From Ophiura sarsii (taxonomy: Eukaryota > Echinodermata > Ophiuroidea > Amphilepidida > Ophiuridae), in the NCBI GenBank assembly GCA_035610835.1, contig CM069455.1, forward strand, positions 15,683,266-15,747,265: 64,000 nucleotides of DNA. Reading direction: 5' to 3'. Below the pieces are notes generated by a model that was not told the origin of the DNA, did no database searches, and worked only from the letters and a program-made list of their open reading frames with translations. Position numbers and translations under genes: made by a program. Within the stretch, counting starts at the first letter, position 1, and each line of letters starts with the position of its first letter. Positions 11,281 through 22,100 of this stretch are shown here, piece by piece.

Positions 11281-12680
11281 GGGGTTTTGGCAACTGATTG
11301 ATGATTCATTATTTGATGTTAGAATAATAGTATTACAAGGGGGACATACAAAAAGGATAACAAAATCCACCCACCACTATATAGTGAGAACTACCCAACC
11401 CTTTGAAGTGTGCGAAATGTACGTCCGATCTTACGGAATTGCCCCAAAGTATTACATTAAAAACAAGTATTAAGAAGGCAGGGCTTTCAGTAAAAATCAT
11501 AAGTACACCTTGCAAACTTACAAACTTACATGGTAAACATCTCAACTTTTGCAATATATCAATTAGTCTTGATTTTATTAATTAATTAATTAATCAATTA
11601 GTGATAATTAATAATAATACAGTAAAATTGTTGCATTCAATTAGTGTTAGTTCAGAAACAAAATTTAATCTGATAACTGATAATATTACTTAAATATAAA
11701 GCACTTAAATAAGCAATTAATTAATTAGAATTTTGGTGACAAATGATATATTATCAGATATGTGTGTTATTGATTGTAATACCTGTGCAGTTTGTGATGC
11801 TTATGAGTTATAGTTTTCAATATATAAGACTTTAAAGAAGACACTGTTTTGACCGTGTTGTGTGTAAACTCTATGGCAGCCCAGCACCCCTACCCCCAAC
11901 CCACCTGCAACTCCCACCTAGTCCACCCCTGACTACCTGCACATTTAACGGTCCAGCTCCTTTATTTGTTATCGTAATGAACTGGGGATTTTTTTATTTG
12001 AAAGAAGACAAAATTAGCAACAAATTGACACCCTACTTAATTCAATATGTCAAATAGGCCTACTTTAAAAATAAATTGATATCTAATGACAATTATTTTG
12101 ATATGTGTGACAAGTCCACCTTGTTTGATACACCAATTCACGACATATGACCAAAGCGTATACCACCTTACTTCATTAACACCGCCCCCCCCCCCCCCCC
12201 CCCCAACCCAAACAAAAACACCCAGGTATCTGTATATAAAACAACAGCAGTCAGCACAACTGTCAATGCGTGTTCCCCCATGCATGGAACCGGGCATTTA
12301 ACATCGTTGATCAACAAGAGGTGACATGGTCTACTACAGGCTAGATGGCACCATTATGTATATTTGAAAGAAATGATTGGTCTTTGGGGATATGTAATTT
12401 CATACTTGTAAACGATATACCATATATATTTAAATAGCTGATTTCACCACCAATATAGATGACTTGGAGCAGAATATAACATTTAAACATACAATATACT
12501 CTGTCACCAAAAACAAGTTTTTAGATAACCAGCCCAGGCCAAACCTTCAACTGAAGACAACAAACCCACCTTAACGTTCCTCTAGTTCGATCGACGACCC
12601 TTATTTATTTTTAAATGGGTAAATGGGTGATAACATGTTCACGTGCAAGTGAATATGGCGGAAATATAAACTTCAGAAAA
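11281..12680. other. No gene recognised
   Basis: AT-rich intergenic sequence with a 20-nt C run near 12184-12203. Short ORFs here lack splice-site or domain support. Confidence 0.4.
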
Positions 12681-12793
12681 GTTTTAGTTGTCAAAACAAT
12701 GCAATACAAAACCTGAGCGACCGACCCTACCTAAAAGGCCCGGCCGCCCGTTCGTTGTTTACCTAACTGCTCTTTTCTTGTTTGCTTTAATAG

Positions 12794-12916
12794 TTATTGT
12801 TCGTTGCGTAAATGAACCTATACATCCAGATCTGGGGATATGCTACGTTGAAGAAGGCGAAGTGGCTGAGATAGAGGGCATTGTTAAGTCCGCTACCGAT
12901 CTATTTAAGAATGCAG
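12794..12916 (+). pseudogene. Inverted duplicate of an R-SNARE-like gene exon
   Basis: A 123-nt phase 1-1 exon with polypyrimidine/TAG acceptor (ends 12793) and GTATGT donor (12917). It differs from the minus-strand exon 62832-62954 at only two positions, both synonymous (CCA/CCG and GTG/GTT), and its intron flanks are also similar. The encoded segment is rich in acidic residues and ends KSATDLFKNA. Reading it as an initial exon fails: the in-frame triplet that would be the start is TTG, and the sequence before 12794 behaves as intron. The partner exons are not found on this strand, so it is probably an orphan exon copy, or part of a second gene lying largely outside this assembly. Confidence 0.6.
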
Positions 12917-13365
12917 GTATGTAGGCCTTACAGTGAGTGCTAACAATAACTGCCTTTAAAAAGACAACTCGATTATAATATTTGACAAAAAATATAAGTG
13001 AGTAATAACGAAGTGAGTAGTTATGATTTTCACTTTTTCTTTCCCTAATTTTCCCTGTATGTTCCTATTTATTTCCTTTGTTCTGTGCATGGTCCAAAAT
13101 TTACAAAATATGAATAAATAAATATTTAAAAAATTGATAATAATTAAATAAATACATAGATAAATACATAATAATCCTGCTTGCCGCCTCATCAATCCAG
13201 CCAAACCAGAAATCGGAAAAATCAGCAAGCAAATCCTGGATCGTGTGAACAACAAAATCATTGCAAACCTAGACATAAACCAATGGAAGAACACACAGCA
13301 GTCTTATCATGGTTCAATGGTCTCTCACATCTGCAACCGCTGTGGCTTGCTATGCAGGACCCTTG

Positions 13366-13527
13366 ATTGTAATCGGCGGACACAGATTCAATTCCCATCT
13401 TTTGCATGTCTCATTATATTTCATTTTTTAAAATTTGAAGTACATGTAGTGATATAATTGCCTAAATATTATATACATTTTACTCATTTATTACTTATTG
13501 ATTAATATTTCTACTTCTTGGAATATA
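13366..13527 (+). repeat. Interspersed repeat, left part of a filled target site
   Basis: TTCAATTCCCATCTTTTG to CTTGGAATATA matches 28969-29112, where the same sequence continues uninterrupted. Here it is split by the hairpin element at 13528-14093 and resumes at 14094 (TATATTACGCCACA). Confidence 0.65.
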
Positions 13528-14093
13528 AAGGGTTCAACAAAAGAAAGTATACCACTTTGTTTATGTCATTTTGAGTAACATTCAATTTTGTTTTAACCAA
13601 ACAGGTTAGATAGGCATTTAGATGAATCTTTTCGGCATACTTTGATACCAAATTTGACCCCTAACAACAAAGATGATTAGCACCATTTAAAGAAAAATAT
13701 CCCATTTTCAAAAGTCGCATTTCCAATACACAGCACGAGAAAAAAGGACCATTTGTTAACACACACAATGTCGTAAGACCCAACGCATTTAGCACTGTGC
13801 GATCGATAGCCCCGTAAATCCTGGCTAATAGTATACACACACACACCGAGAGACCCCAATTGGTCCTTTCATCTCGTGCTGTGTATTGGAAATGCGACTT
13901 TTGAAAATGGGATAATTTTCTTTAAATGGTACTAATCATGGTTTATCTTTGTTGTTAGGGGGGAAATTTGGTATCAAATTATGCCTAAAAGATTAATCTA
14001 AATGCCTATTTAGCCTGTTTGGTCCAAAAAAAATTAAATGTTACTCAAAATGACATAAACAAAGCCTGGTATACTTTCTTTTGTTGAACCCTT
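13528..14093. mobile_element. 566-bp palindromic DNA element with TA duplication
   Basis: TIR AAGGGTTCAACAAAAGAAAG is mirrored at the right end (CTTTTGTTGAACCCTT). The arms extend more than 200 bp each, around a short unpaired centre (about 13745-13858). TA flanks both sides (13526-13527, 14094-14095). The related sequence at 28969-29112 is the pre-insertion site with a single TA at that point, which proves the boundaries. Non-autonomous; TA target suggests Tc1/mariner-type mobilisation. Confidence 0.85.
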
Positions 14094-14787
14094 TATATTA
14101 CGCCACATAGGCCTACATGGGTCAAGGAATGAGTTGATTAACTTATTATTCGTGTTTATATTAAGGGCCATCATTTATTCCTTTTAAACCATGGTATCAC
14201 GATAGGAAAATCACGCCATACACTTGATGCAGAAGTTCAGTTAAACGCGAGTTAAACAACACCCATGTTTAAAGTTAGACACTTTTTAGTGAGTAAGACA
14301 CGTGTTCAAATTAAACAATTTTTCGAGAATAGCGTTTAGTTATTCGGTTAAACTTTAAACGGTTTAAAGTCGAAGTTAAACGCGCGTTTACCTTAAAACC
14401 ACGTTTAAATACGTACGAGAATACGGCCCAATGGCATGAATGGATTTTAATAAGAGCGACGTGAAAATGTGATAAGCGAGATAGGAGCGTATCATTAGAG
14501 CTACCTTGTTTTGAAAATTTGACAAATGTTAGCAGTTTTCCGCGCTCTTCCTGCGTGTTACATGGGGACCCTTACCCGCTCTAGCCAGTGTCCACTGCGT
14601 TCCCAATCGGTTCTTATGCGTTTGCTTTGCGCTTTGATACTTTTTTCAGCGCAACGCAAGCGCAAGGCCTGATGTGATCGCCTTATGTGTGACAGCCCTA
14701 AAATAAAGGAACAATGATTAATCGTTATGTCTTCTGTGGGCTAACGGAAGTAAAAGTGAAAACTAACAGTTATTTTTAAACATTCAG

Positions 14788-15030
14788 TTTTCACAACCAG
14801 ACGATTAACACCTGAGCTGAGAAACATCATTGATGATGCCACACCCATCTTAGACTTCGCACCAATCGTCATAGAATCGGCATTCAATTTTAACGCCAAA
14901 ATAGAGCTGGTGGATGACTGTGATGTTGAGAATAACGAAGGCTTTATCTTGGATCTTGCAGCAATTGAGCCTGCATCTGATGAGACAATTGTTAAAATGG
15001 ATGGCGCGGTCCTCATTAAAGACAACGACG
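14788..15030 (+). CDS. Calx-beta exon A (second half of a domain)
   Basis: Acceptor CATTCAG, donor GACG|GTAAAG, 243 nt, phase 1-1. It encodes a strand-rich segment with IELVDDCDVENNEGFILDL, the typical acidic VDD...E.E.F core of the domain's second half, and ends VLIKDNDG. Confidence 0.75.
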
Positions 15031-17553
15031 GTAAAGCTGACTATATTTTAATATTCTTGATTTCGAAATGTGCCGGTGCAAAGTAAAACTAACTTCCCCT
15101 ACAGATACAGCTCGTGTTACATTACCTCTGTTTGTGTCTGTGTGGGAACCCCGAACCTAAATCTCTTGGCCCTGATTCCAAGTGCGTGGGCCATTGGTTA
15201 TTAGGCGCCTGTTCTAGCAAACGGGAGACCGTGGCATCGCCAGTCTCGCGCCGATAAATGTCATCCTACTTTTTACGAGTTTGGGACTTTCAGTGCGCGT
15301 ATTATGTGTTTATTTTCCCCTTTCAGTTGGGATTCTTCCATGATTGGGCTGAGTCTTATCATACTTTAACTCCATGGTGTTTATCATTTTGGGGGATATG
15401 GGCTTTTATATCAGCTAGCCTTATTTGTAGATAACATTGAATTGAAAGAAGATGAGAAAAAAAAGCCCAGAAAATTAAAAAGAAATTGCAACCTTCTGAA
15501 GTTGCATAATATCTGTGTGTTCCTTGTCCAATTTCAACACGTTAGTTAGGTGCATATAGCCGCATAATCATGTACCCAAATATTTATTTTCAGACAACTA
15601 TCGTATCGAAAATGAGCACTATGACGTCATGGAATCTGATGGGAAATTTGAGTTCATTGTTACCCGTATTGGAGTGCTTGCACAGCATTCACTTGGTACG
15701 TATTAATTTATAGGTCCATAAGTATAATGCATATGTATTGTTCGAGGGAAATTAGAAAACAGCAATGCACGCCCGCTGACGTCACCATCCATTATTAATA
15801 TTCTGATGATTCAAAACATAGGTTTAATCAGCTGAAAGGGTCAAAGGTCATATAGGGGTCAAAATGTAAGAATGATCTGATTATATTGAAATGCATATCA
15901 AGCTCTTCCTGAGATCATAGGAGCAAAACAATATAATGGTTATATTTCAACCCGATGCTTATGTTTCCGCGATGTAGGGCAACATAGGTCAAAGGTCAAA
16001 TTTTGCCTCAAATTCTGTCTTTGTACAGGGGTCAAATTCTCAAAATGCTCCGATTTTAATGAACATGGTCTCAAATTGTTCAGATGGATGCCATGAGCCA
16101 TACAAAAAATAGTTTGCCATATATTTAAGTTAAGCATCTATTAGTTTGAGTAGGTCAAAGGTCAGCCCATATTAGCAGTATAGCTTCCTATATGACATTT
16201 GACTTTCGATAGCGGCCACCCGTACAGGATGCGACGCGGCAGCAATACAAAATATTTACTTTTGGCACCAAATGAAATTAATCAGATCATGAAACCTTTT
16301 CTACCTTCTCAGCTGATTAAACCTTCTGGGCTTCCAGGCTGGCATGCGCATATTTTAGTTTCCTGCTTTGTTTCCCGGTTCAACTACAAATACGGTGTAT
16401 GAATTGCTGTTTGTTTGTTTTTTGGCAGACATTTTGGCACAAAATGTAACCTACAACAAGGATACCGAAACCAATGATCACTTTTGGGGGGGGGGGTAAG
16501 AAATGGTTTTAGGAGCATGAAAAAAGAAGATTTATTTGCCATATTACGCTAAAACTGTCAAATTTGGTATAATTCTAACTAAATTGATTTGTTTGGGGGG
16601 GGGCAAAGTGTGGGGAGGGGGGATGCCCAGTCCACATCCTCCCCAGCAAATAAATTGCAATTTTATGCTTAAATTGTCAAACTTTGTCTAATTTTAACTA
16701 AATTGATTTAGTGGGCAGTGGGGGGAAAAGTGGGGTGGGGGAGGGGGAATGCCCAGTCCACCTCCTCCCCCACCTCCCCTCCCCCTGGCGCCGCCACTAC
16801 ACAAGGCTATTTCTCTAGTTGTTCATCTTATCTCTGACAGAATACTCCACGTGCGATATCACGGCACAGTCTGGATCAGATTTTGTAACTGTAACCCAAG
16901 GATCGATTAACTTTGCTGCCGGAGCTCCAAGCGCAATGGGCAGCGTTGATATCGTGGTTGATCAAGTTAAAGAAGTCACAGAGGTGTTTGCTATCAATAT
17001 TGTGTACACTAATCCTCCGGAAGTGACTGGATGTCGGGGAAAAGTAATTTCTCCTAGTAAAGCTTACGTCACCATCCATGATGATTCAGATGATTCTGAT
17101 CCATGTAAGTATACTCTGCGTTCACTCTATCTAGTTAAGGACCTAACCACTAATTGTTCAGTGGTAGTCAAGAGGCGAGGATCCAGGATATTTTTAGGTG
17201 GGGTGGGGGGGGGGGAGTACTTGAATATTCGGGCCAAAGTGTGACGAAAGCGGTGCGCAGCACCGCGATAGTGCAGACAGAGGGAGTACAACATTGATTT
17301 GTCTATTCTTGTAATTTTGTATCCATTGGTGCTTTTTCGTAAGTGTAAATTCGACGAAATAAAAATGTTGATAGCTTAAACATTGTTAAAATTGTTCGAG
17401 GTTCAAATATTGAGTTATCCAATTTATCAATAATTTTATTTATAGCGAGCTGTGTCCGATTTGATAGTTCCGTGTACGTCGCTCTTGAATCATCTCAACA
17501 AGTGACTGTCACTCTTCAACGAGAAGGCAATCTGAACAGTGCTGGAATGATTC
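14788..17553 (+). CDS. Calx-beta repeat protein, four exons (partial gene)
   Basis: Exons 14788-15030, 15594-15695, 16841-17104 and 17446-17553 all begin and end in phase 1 with clean AG/GT borders, so each can be joined to the next in frame. Calx-beta domains are beta-sandwich extracellular (or Ca-binding intracellular) repeats, commonly split into two exons. Here second-half exons (ending in VxIxDxDG-like sequence) alternate with first-half exons (YxVxEsdG, FxVxRxG). No start, signal peptide, membrane segment or stop was found, so both ends are missing. The 3' part would fall into or beyond the 18758-18857 gap. The family (FREM/ECM3-like, ADGRV1-like, other) cannot be decided. It converges on a similar gene on the minus strand. 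Confidence 0.75.
15031..15593 (+). other. Calx-beta gene intron
   Basis: Bounded by GT at 15031 and CAG at 15591-15593. No further exon or repeat recognised inside. Confidence 0.5.
15594..15695 (+). CDS. Calx-beta exon B (first half of a domain)
   Basis: Acceptor TTTTCAG, donor TTG|GTACGT, 102 nt, phase 1-1. Encodes NYRIENEHYDVMESDGKFEF and then an IVTRIG motif: the Y.V.ESDG..F.V.R.G pattern of a Calx-beta amino-terminal half. Confidence 0.75.
15820..16200. repeat. Repeat carrying AGGTCAAAGGTCA motifs (in intron)
   Basis: Three AGGTCAAAGGTCA-type 13-mers (about 15838, 15986, 16152) lie in a sequence related to 38345-38720 and 54600-55200. The motif equals a consensus DR1 nuclear-receptor element; function here is not shown. 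Confidence 0.5.
16480..16800. repeat. G-rich tandem duplication (in intron)
   Basis: Two related segments of about 110-140 bp, each with TAACTAAATTGATTT, a G run, GGGATGCCCAGTCCAC and CCTCCCC. The right edge, GGCGCCGCCACTA, looks like the terminus of a transposable element. Confidence 0.5.
16841..17104 (+). CDS. Calx-beta exon C (second half of a domain)
   Basis: Acceptor CTGACAG, donor CCAT|GTAAGT, 264 nt, phase 1-1. Contains SGSDFVTVTQGSINFAAGAP, equivalent to the usual gsDY...tvtFa.G motif, and ends AYVTIHDDSDDSDP. Confidence 0.8.
17446..17553 (+). CDS. Calx-beta exon D (first half of a domain)
   Basis: Acceptor TTTATAG, donor ATTC|GTAAGT, 108 nt, phase 1-1. Encodes CVRFDSSVYVALESSQQVTV followed by TLQREGN. 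It and its flanking introns (about 17280-17610) are nearly the same as the minus-strand exon 21791-21898. Confidence 0.8.
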
Positions 17554-17632
17554 GTAAGTACAATGTAGCTACAGTTGCCAAACTGGTTTGTTTTTTTTGG
17601 GTTTTACTATTAAGTAAATAAAAGCTGTTATA

Positions 17633-18529
17633 CAGGGTGACCCCAAAAAATGTTAACACTCCGGGCACATAAGATATCTTAAAAGGACAGGAACACACGG
17701 GTCATATGTATTATGAAAGCTGAGTAAATAAGCTTTCATTTGCATTTTATTGCGTTCCAAGTGGTTATTTAGAACGGGAGATATGCTTCAGCAAACATGA
17801 GGAAGCCAAATCGGCTTGGTCCAATTTGCATTAATTACAACTATGATTACGAACTTGTAAGAATGCCAAAAACATTATTGTGCAGTAATTCAAAAGTAAT
17901 AATACCATTGCAACATTTAATCATAGGTTAGAATGTATCGATTATTGAATATAATTGAAGGATTCATTATGTGCAATTGCTTTATAGTTAATTTCAGTGC
18001 AATACTAGTTTTATTTCAGTGCAATATTAGTTAATTTATTTAATTGGATGGACCATTTCAACAAAGAACATGAAATGTTTCAATTTCAATTTTAAAGACT
18101 GCTTTACTGACAGCTACCCATTGCACATGGAAAAAGAGTATAGAACCTGAACTCATGACACAATACCTATAATTTATGTGGAATATATTTGTTTATGTCT
18201 TTTAAGCTTGAAAAGAATCGAAAGAATGCGTTGAAAAGAATAAAGAAGAGATTAACTGATGTGTGTGTGTAACTTAATCATGTTGCTGCTTGCTTCGTGC
18301 ATTTTAAAAGCTTTACTTTCATACTGAGAGGATTGGACCAAGCTGATTTTGCTTCCTCATGTTTGCTGAAGCATATCTCCTGTTCTAAATAACCAATTGG
18401 AACGCAATGAAATGCAAATGAAAGCTTATTTAATCAGCTTTCATAATACATCAAGATTAGATCCGAAGGTTCCTGTCCTTTTAAGATATCGTATGTGCCC
18501 GGAGTGTTAACATTTTTTGGGTCACCCTG
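17633..18529. mobile_element. 897-bp MITE with about 200-bp inverted ends
   Basis: TIRs start CAGGGTGACCC and end GGGTCACCCTG, flanked by TA (17631-17632, 18530-18531). The arms run about 200 bp, to GCTTGGTCCAA and its inverse near 18335, with few mismatches. The interior is AT-rich and non-coding. It belongs to the ACAGGGTG-end family found at a dozen places in the window. Confidence 0.85.
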
Positions 18530-18757
18530 TAGAGTAGCATACTCTTTAATTTGAGAAAGTCCAAAAGATTGTAATTTTCACTCTTTAACATAACGAGAGT
18601 ACCGTTATATTTCACGATGTACTCGATACTTTTCCACGTAAGGGCAAGGAAAAAAGAGCTATATACATTTTACTTATTACGGACATTTTTTACCAACATT
18701 TTCACTCGTTAATTATAGGTCAATAAATGTGTATGTCTTGTTTTGAGAGAAATGAGA

Positions 18758-18857
18758 NNNNNNNNNNNNNNNNNNNNNNNNNNNNNNNNNNNNNNNNNNN
18801 NNNNNNNNNNNNNNNNNNNNNNNNNNNNNNNNNNNNNNNNNNNNNNNNNNNNNNNNN
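18758..18857. other. Assembly gap (100 N)
   Basis: Exactly 100 N, the conventional length for a gap of unknown size. It lies at the point where two oppositely oriented Calx-beta exon series meet. Confidence 1.
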
Positions 18858-19066
18858 CCATATTTGGATCAACATGAGAAATGGATTAATATAAACTTGT
18901 ACAAACATGCCTAGTATTGGATCAGTAAACCTTGAGATAGACCTTGAAAGTTGGAAAAGGTTTCTGAAAAAAAACCTGTTTTGTATGGTAAAACTAATAG
19001 CCGCGTGGAAAGTGTTATTAAAGTAACCATCTGAACATGCTGAAAGAAGCGCTCAGTAAAACTTAC

Positions 19067-19171
19067 GGACACTTGACTGTGATCCCAGGTAACCAGTTCT
19101 CTCTATGTATACATCAATGGACCCTTCATCTTCACGCACTCGAAACACGGTACCCACAAACCTGAACTCAT
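19067..19171 (-). CDS. Calx-beta exon, minus gene, fifth (first half of a domain)
   Basis: Acceptor TCTCTTCAG, donor GTCC|GTAAGT, 105 nt, phase 1-1. Carries the Calx-beta amino-terminal signature FRVREDEGSIDVYIERTG. Confidence 0.8.
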
Positions 19172-22100
19172 CTGAAGAGAAAATATCAAATAGTGGGTTA
19201 TTGAAACAATTATCATGATGTGTTTATAAACTTTTGTTTAAAGAGTATTTGAAATCAAGTCCCAAAGAACACCATGTTCATACGACAAACACGTTAAGCT
19301 TATCAAATTTAAGTGATGAGGGGTCGCGCAGAAGGGATTGTGAAATTGAGGAAGCACGTCTCCCTCAAAGGGGCACTCACACTTTTTGGGTAGGGGTGTG
19401 TCGCACAGGGTCTCAAAAAAAAAGGGGGGGGGGGCTACAGAACTGAACTGAGTGGATTTTATGACGAAAAATAGGGTCTTAAGAACTGATTTTTTCAAAA
19501 AAATAGGTCTTGAGAACTGGCCTAGCAAGAATGCAAATGTTCGGGTTTTTTTGGTTTTAGAACGCGATTTTTGAATTTTCAATAACATTGTGGTCTTAAG
19601 AACTGATGCAGGCTCAAAAGGGGGTAATAAGAGCTAGCAGCACAGGGTGAAAAGGAGGGGGGGGGGGGGGTGGTCTTTAGCGCGACTCATACCTATACCC
19701 TTTCCAATGTCAGTGCCCCCGGGCCTCAAACCCCCGCCCTAGCTTCCGCCGCCTATGGCTCTCCTTACCGTCATCATCTATAATCTGAACCTGTGTCTCT
19801 TGTGTACAAACATTAAGTGTGTCGATTTTTTGCAACTTCACTTTGAAACATTCCGAGTCTTCCTTAATCATGTCATCTGTTATGGGAATGGTGACTTGTT
19901 TCTGCTTCTGGTTAGCCGAGAACGATTCGTCGCTTGTCTTGGAGACGTAATCTAAATTTTGCATAGAGCTAGCGTCAACGTCCTCTGTCACGATTCCTAT
20001 AGAATTGATCGGGACAATGTAACCGTTAATTATTAAAGCTTGAAAGGAAATGAGTAAAACTGTTGGTAAACAATATCAGTAAAATGTATACAATAACTCT
20101 TTTTTTTAACTTACCCTTTCTCGTTAATTGGAAAAGTATTGAGTCCATCGTGAAATATAACCATATAACGATACTCTCGTTACTTAAAGAGTGAAAATCC
20201 ACTCTTTTGGAGTGAAATCAAAGAGTTGAAGTGAAATGAGGGACACATCGTTATCATGCTTTATACAGTAGATTTTTATTCTCCAAATTCCTCGATTTGA
20301 CTGAAAGGTAAACAAATTTACATTCACCCAGTGGGCAAGAAAAATGATGTCATATCGACGTTGCAAGTCCCTTTTACCTCGGAACTACGTACAGGGTGTA
20401 TCAAAAAATTAAGACACTTTTTGATGATGGTTTAAATCCTTGTTAAATCACTGAAGCATGACAAATTTTTATTTCAATGTAAAGTACAACCGATAAAGAT
20501 AAAATCCTGAAAAGATGAGAAAAACCCATCATTAATTAAGGAAATTGTGACCTATTAGGCAAGGCAATCTATTTTGTAGTATGTACAATGGTCATTCACA
20601 CAGTAACAGTAGAGTTACATGAACGCGCACACTATGTATGCCAATTCTACTTCTTATCATGCTAATGAACGGTATGAACCATCTACAGTGGGTTCGAGAA
20701 CTTTTTAATTTGCACAGAATATGCATGCATCTGATTTGTGGATTATTTAGCCAGTATTGATTTGTGCCAGAATTATATGGATTACCAATCTAGTCTTTGC
20801 TATTGACTGATAGATTATTTTCTATTTAATTATTGTAACGTATTGAAACTTAAACCATGTTATTTACTGGTCTTTACATGTAAATCCCATTGTACAAACC
20901 AGTAAATGACATGGTTTACACAAAGTATCATAATAATTGTCTCTTGAGACAAGAAGCATTTTAAGTGAAATGGTAAGAAAATCAACATTTTGACCCTAGT
21001 GACCCCAAATATTTGTTGATTGTAAAAACCAAACTATTATATATGCGTACGGTCATAAGGAATATGTTGACTGATTTTGACAATCCTAGGTCATTTCACT
21101 AAATTGGAAATGCGTTTTAAGTGAAAATCACGTTTTGACCCCTAGTGACCCCCCTGTGACCTTTGACACCAAACTGTGAGGTCCTGTAATGAAGGTCTGG
21201 TAGAGGGTCCTACTGACCAAGTCTGGTGATTGTAGCATGTAAACTGTACACAGGAGAAGAAGCATTTTGTAGATGGGTTTGCCAGAAAGAAAGAAAGATA
21301 GAAAGAATAGAAAGAAGAAAGAAACGGCAGAGATAGAGTACCTCGATTTTTGAAAAAATCAAGGTAATGAAAGTTGGTTATTGGTGGAGAAAGAAGAAAG
21401 AAACGACAGAGATAGAGTACCTCGATTTTTTGAAAAAATCAAGGTAATGAAAGTTGGTTATTGGTGGACGTGGTGGAATAAAAACACGCATTCTATGCGA
21501 CGCTATATTTCCCGACTATGCCCATTCGATTATAAGGAGATACCGGTAATTGACTGTTTTGGAGTGACTTTACTCTCTTGGAGTCGTCATTCTATACACT
21601 CGTATGTGTTTTGGACTTCCTCAAATTAAAGAGCAGATTACTGTAACAGCTTATTCGTAGCTGTTCTGACATACCGGCACATCACAACAGAATTAAGTAA
21701 AGTGATGTGCCGGTATGTCAGAACAGCGACGATATATTTGGCAAAACCCAAACAAACCAGTTTGGTAAACTGTAGCTACATTGTACTTACGAATCATTCC
21801 AGCACTGTTCAGATTGCCTTCTCGTTGGAGAGTGACAGTCACTTGTTGAGATGATTCAAGAGCGACGTAAACGGAACTATCAAATCGGACACAGCTCTCT
21901 ATAAAATTAATGATAAATTGGATAAATCAATATTTAGACATAGAACAATTTTAACAATGTTTAAAGATAGTATCCAACGCTCAGAGTTTTCTGGAAGGAC
22001 TCCCAATTCTGTCTAGGGCCCTCTATAGGTCACTATAATATAGCCTAATATATAGGTTTATGTTTGGTCTGCCACATCTAATGTAAATTCACACATGACA

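Larger units (their letters stand above)
12680..14560. repeat. Left arm of an inverted segmental duplication
   Basis: 12680-13120 and 14255-14560 match, in reverse complement and in the mirrored order, 62640-63065 and 61130-61430. The homology covers an exon, introns and a TTTAAAC-rich element. Independent insertions (13528-14093 here, the 339-bp tandem repeat on the other arm) interrupt it. Confidence 0.65.

Noticed and set aside
12688..12924. 78-residue protein with an N-terminal membrane anchor
   Set aside because: The start triplet is TTG, and the hydrophobic part is the pyrimidine tract and acceptor of an intron; the inverted copy has a stop in the same place.
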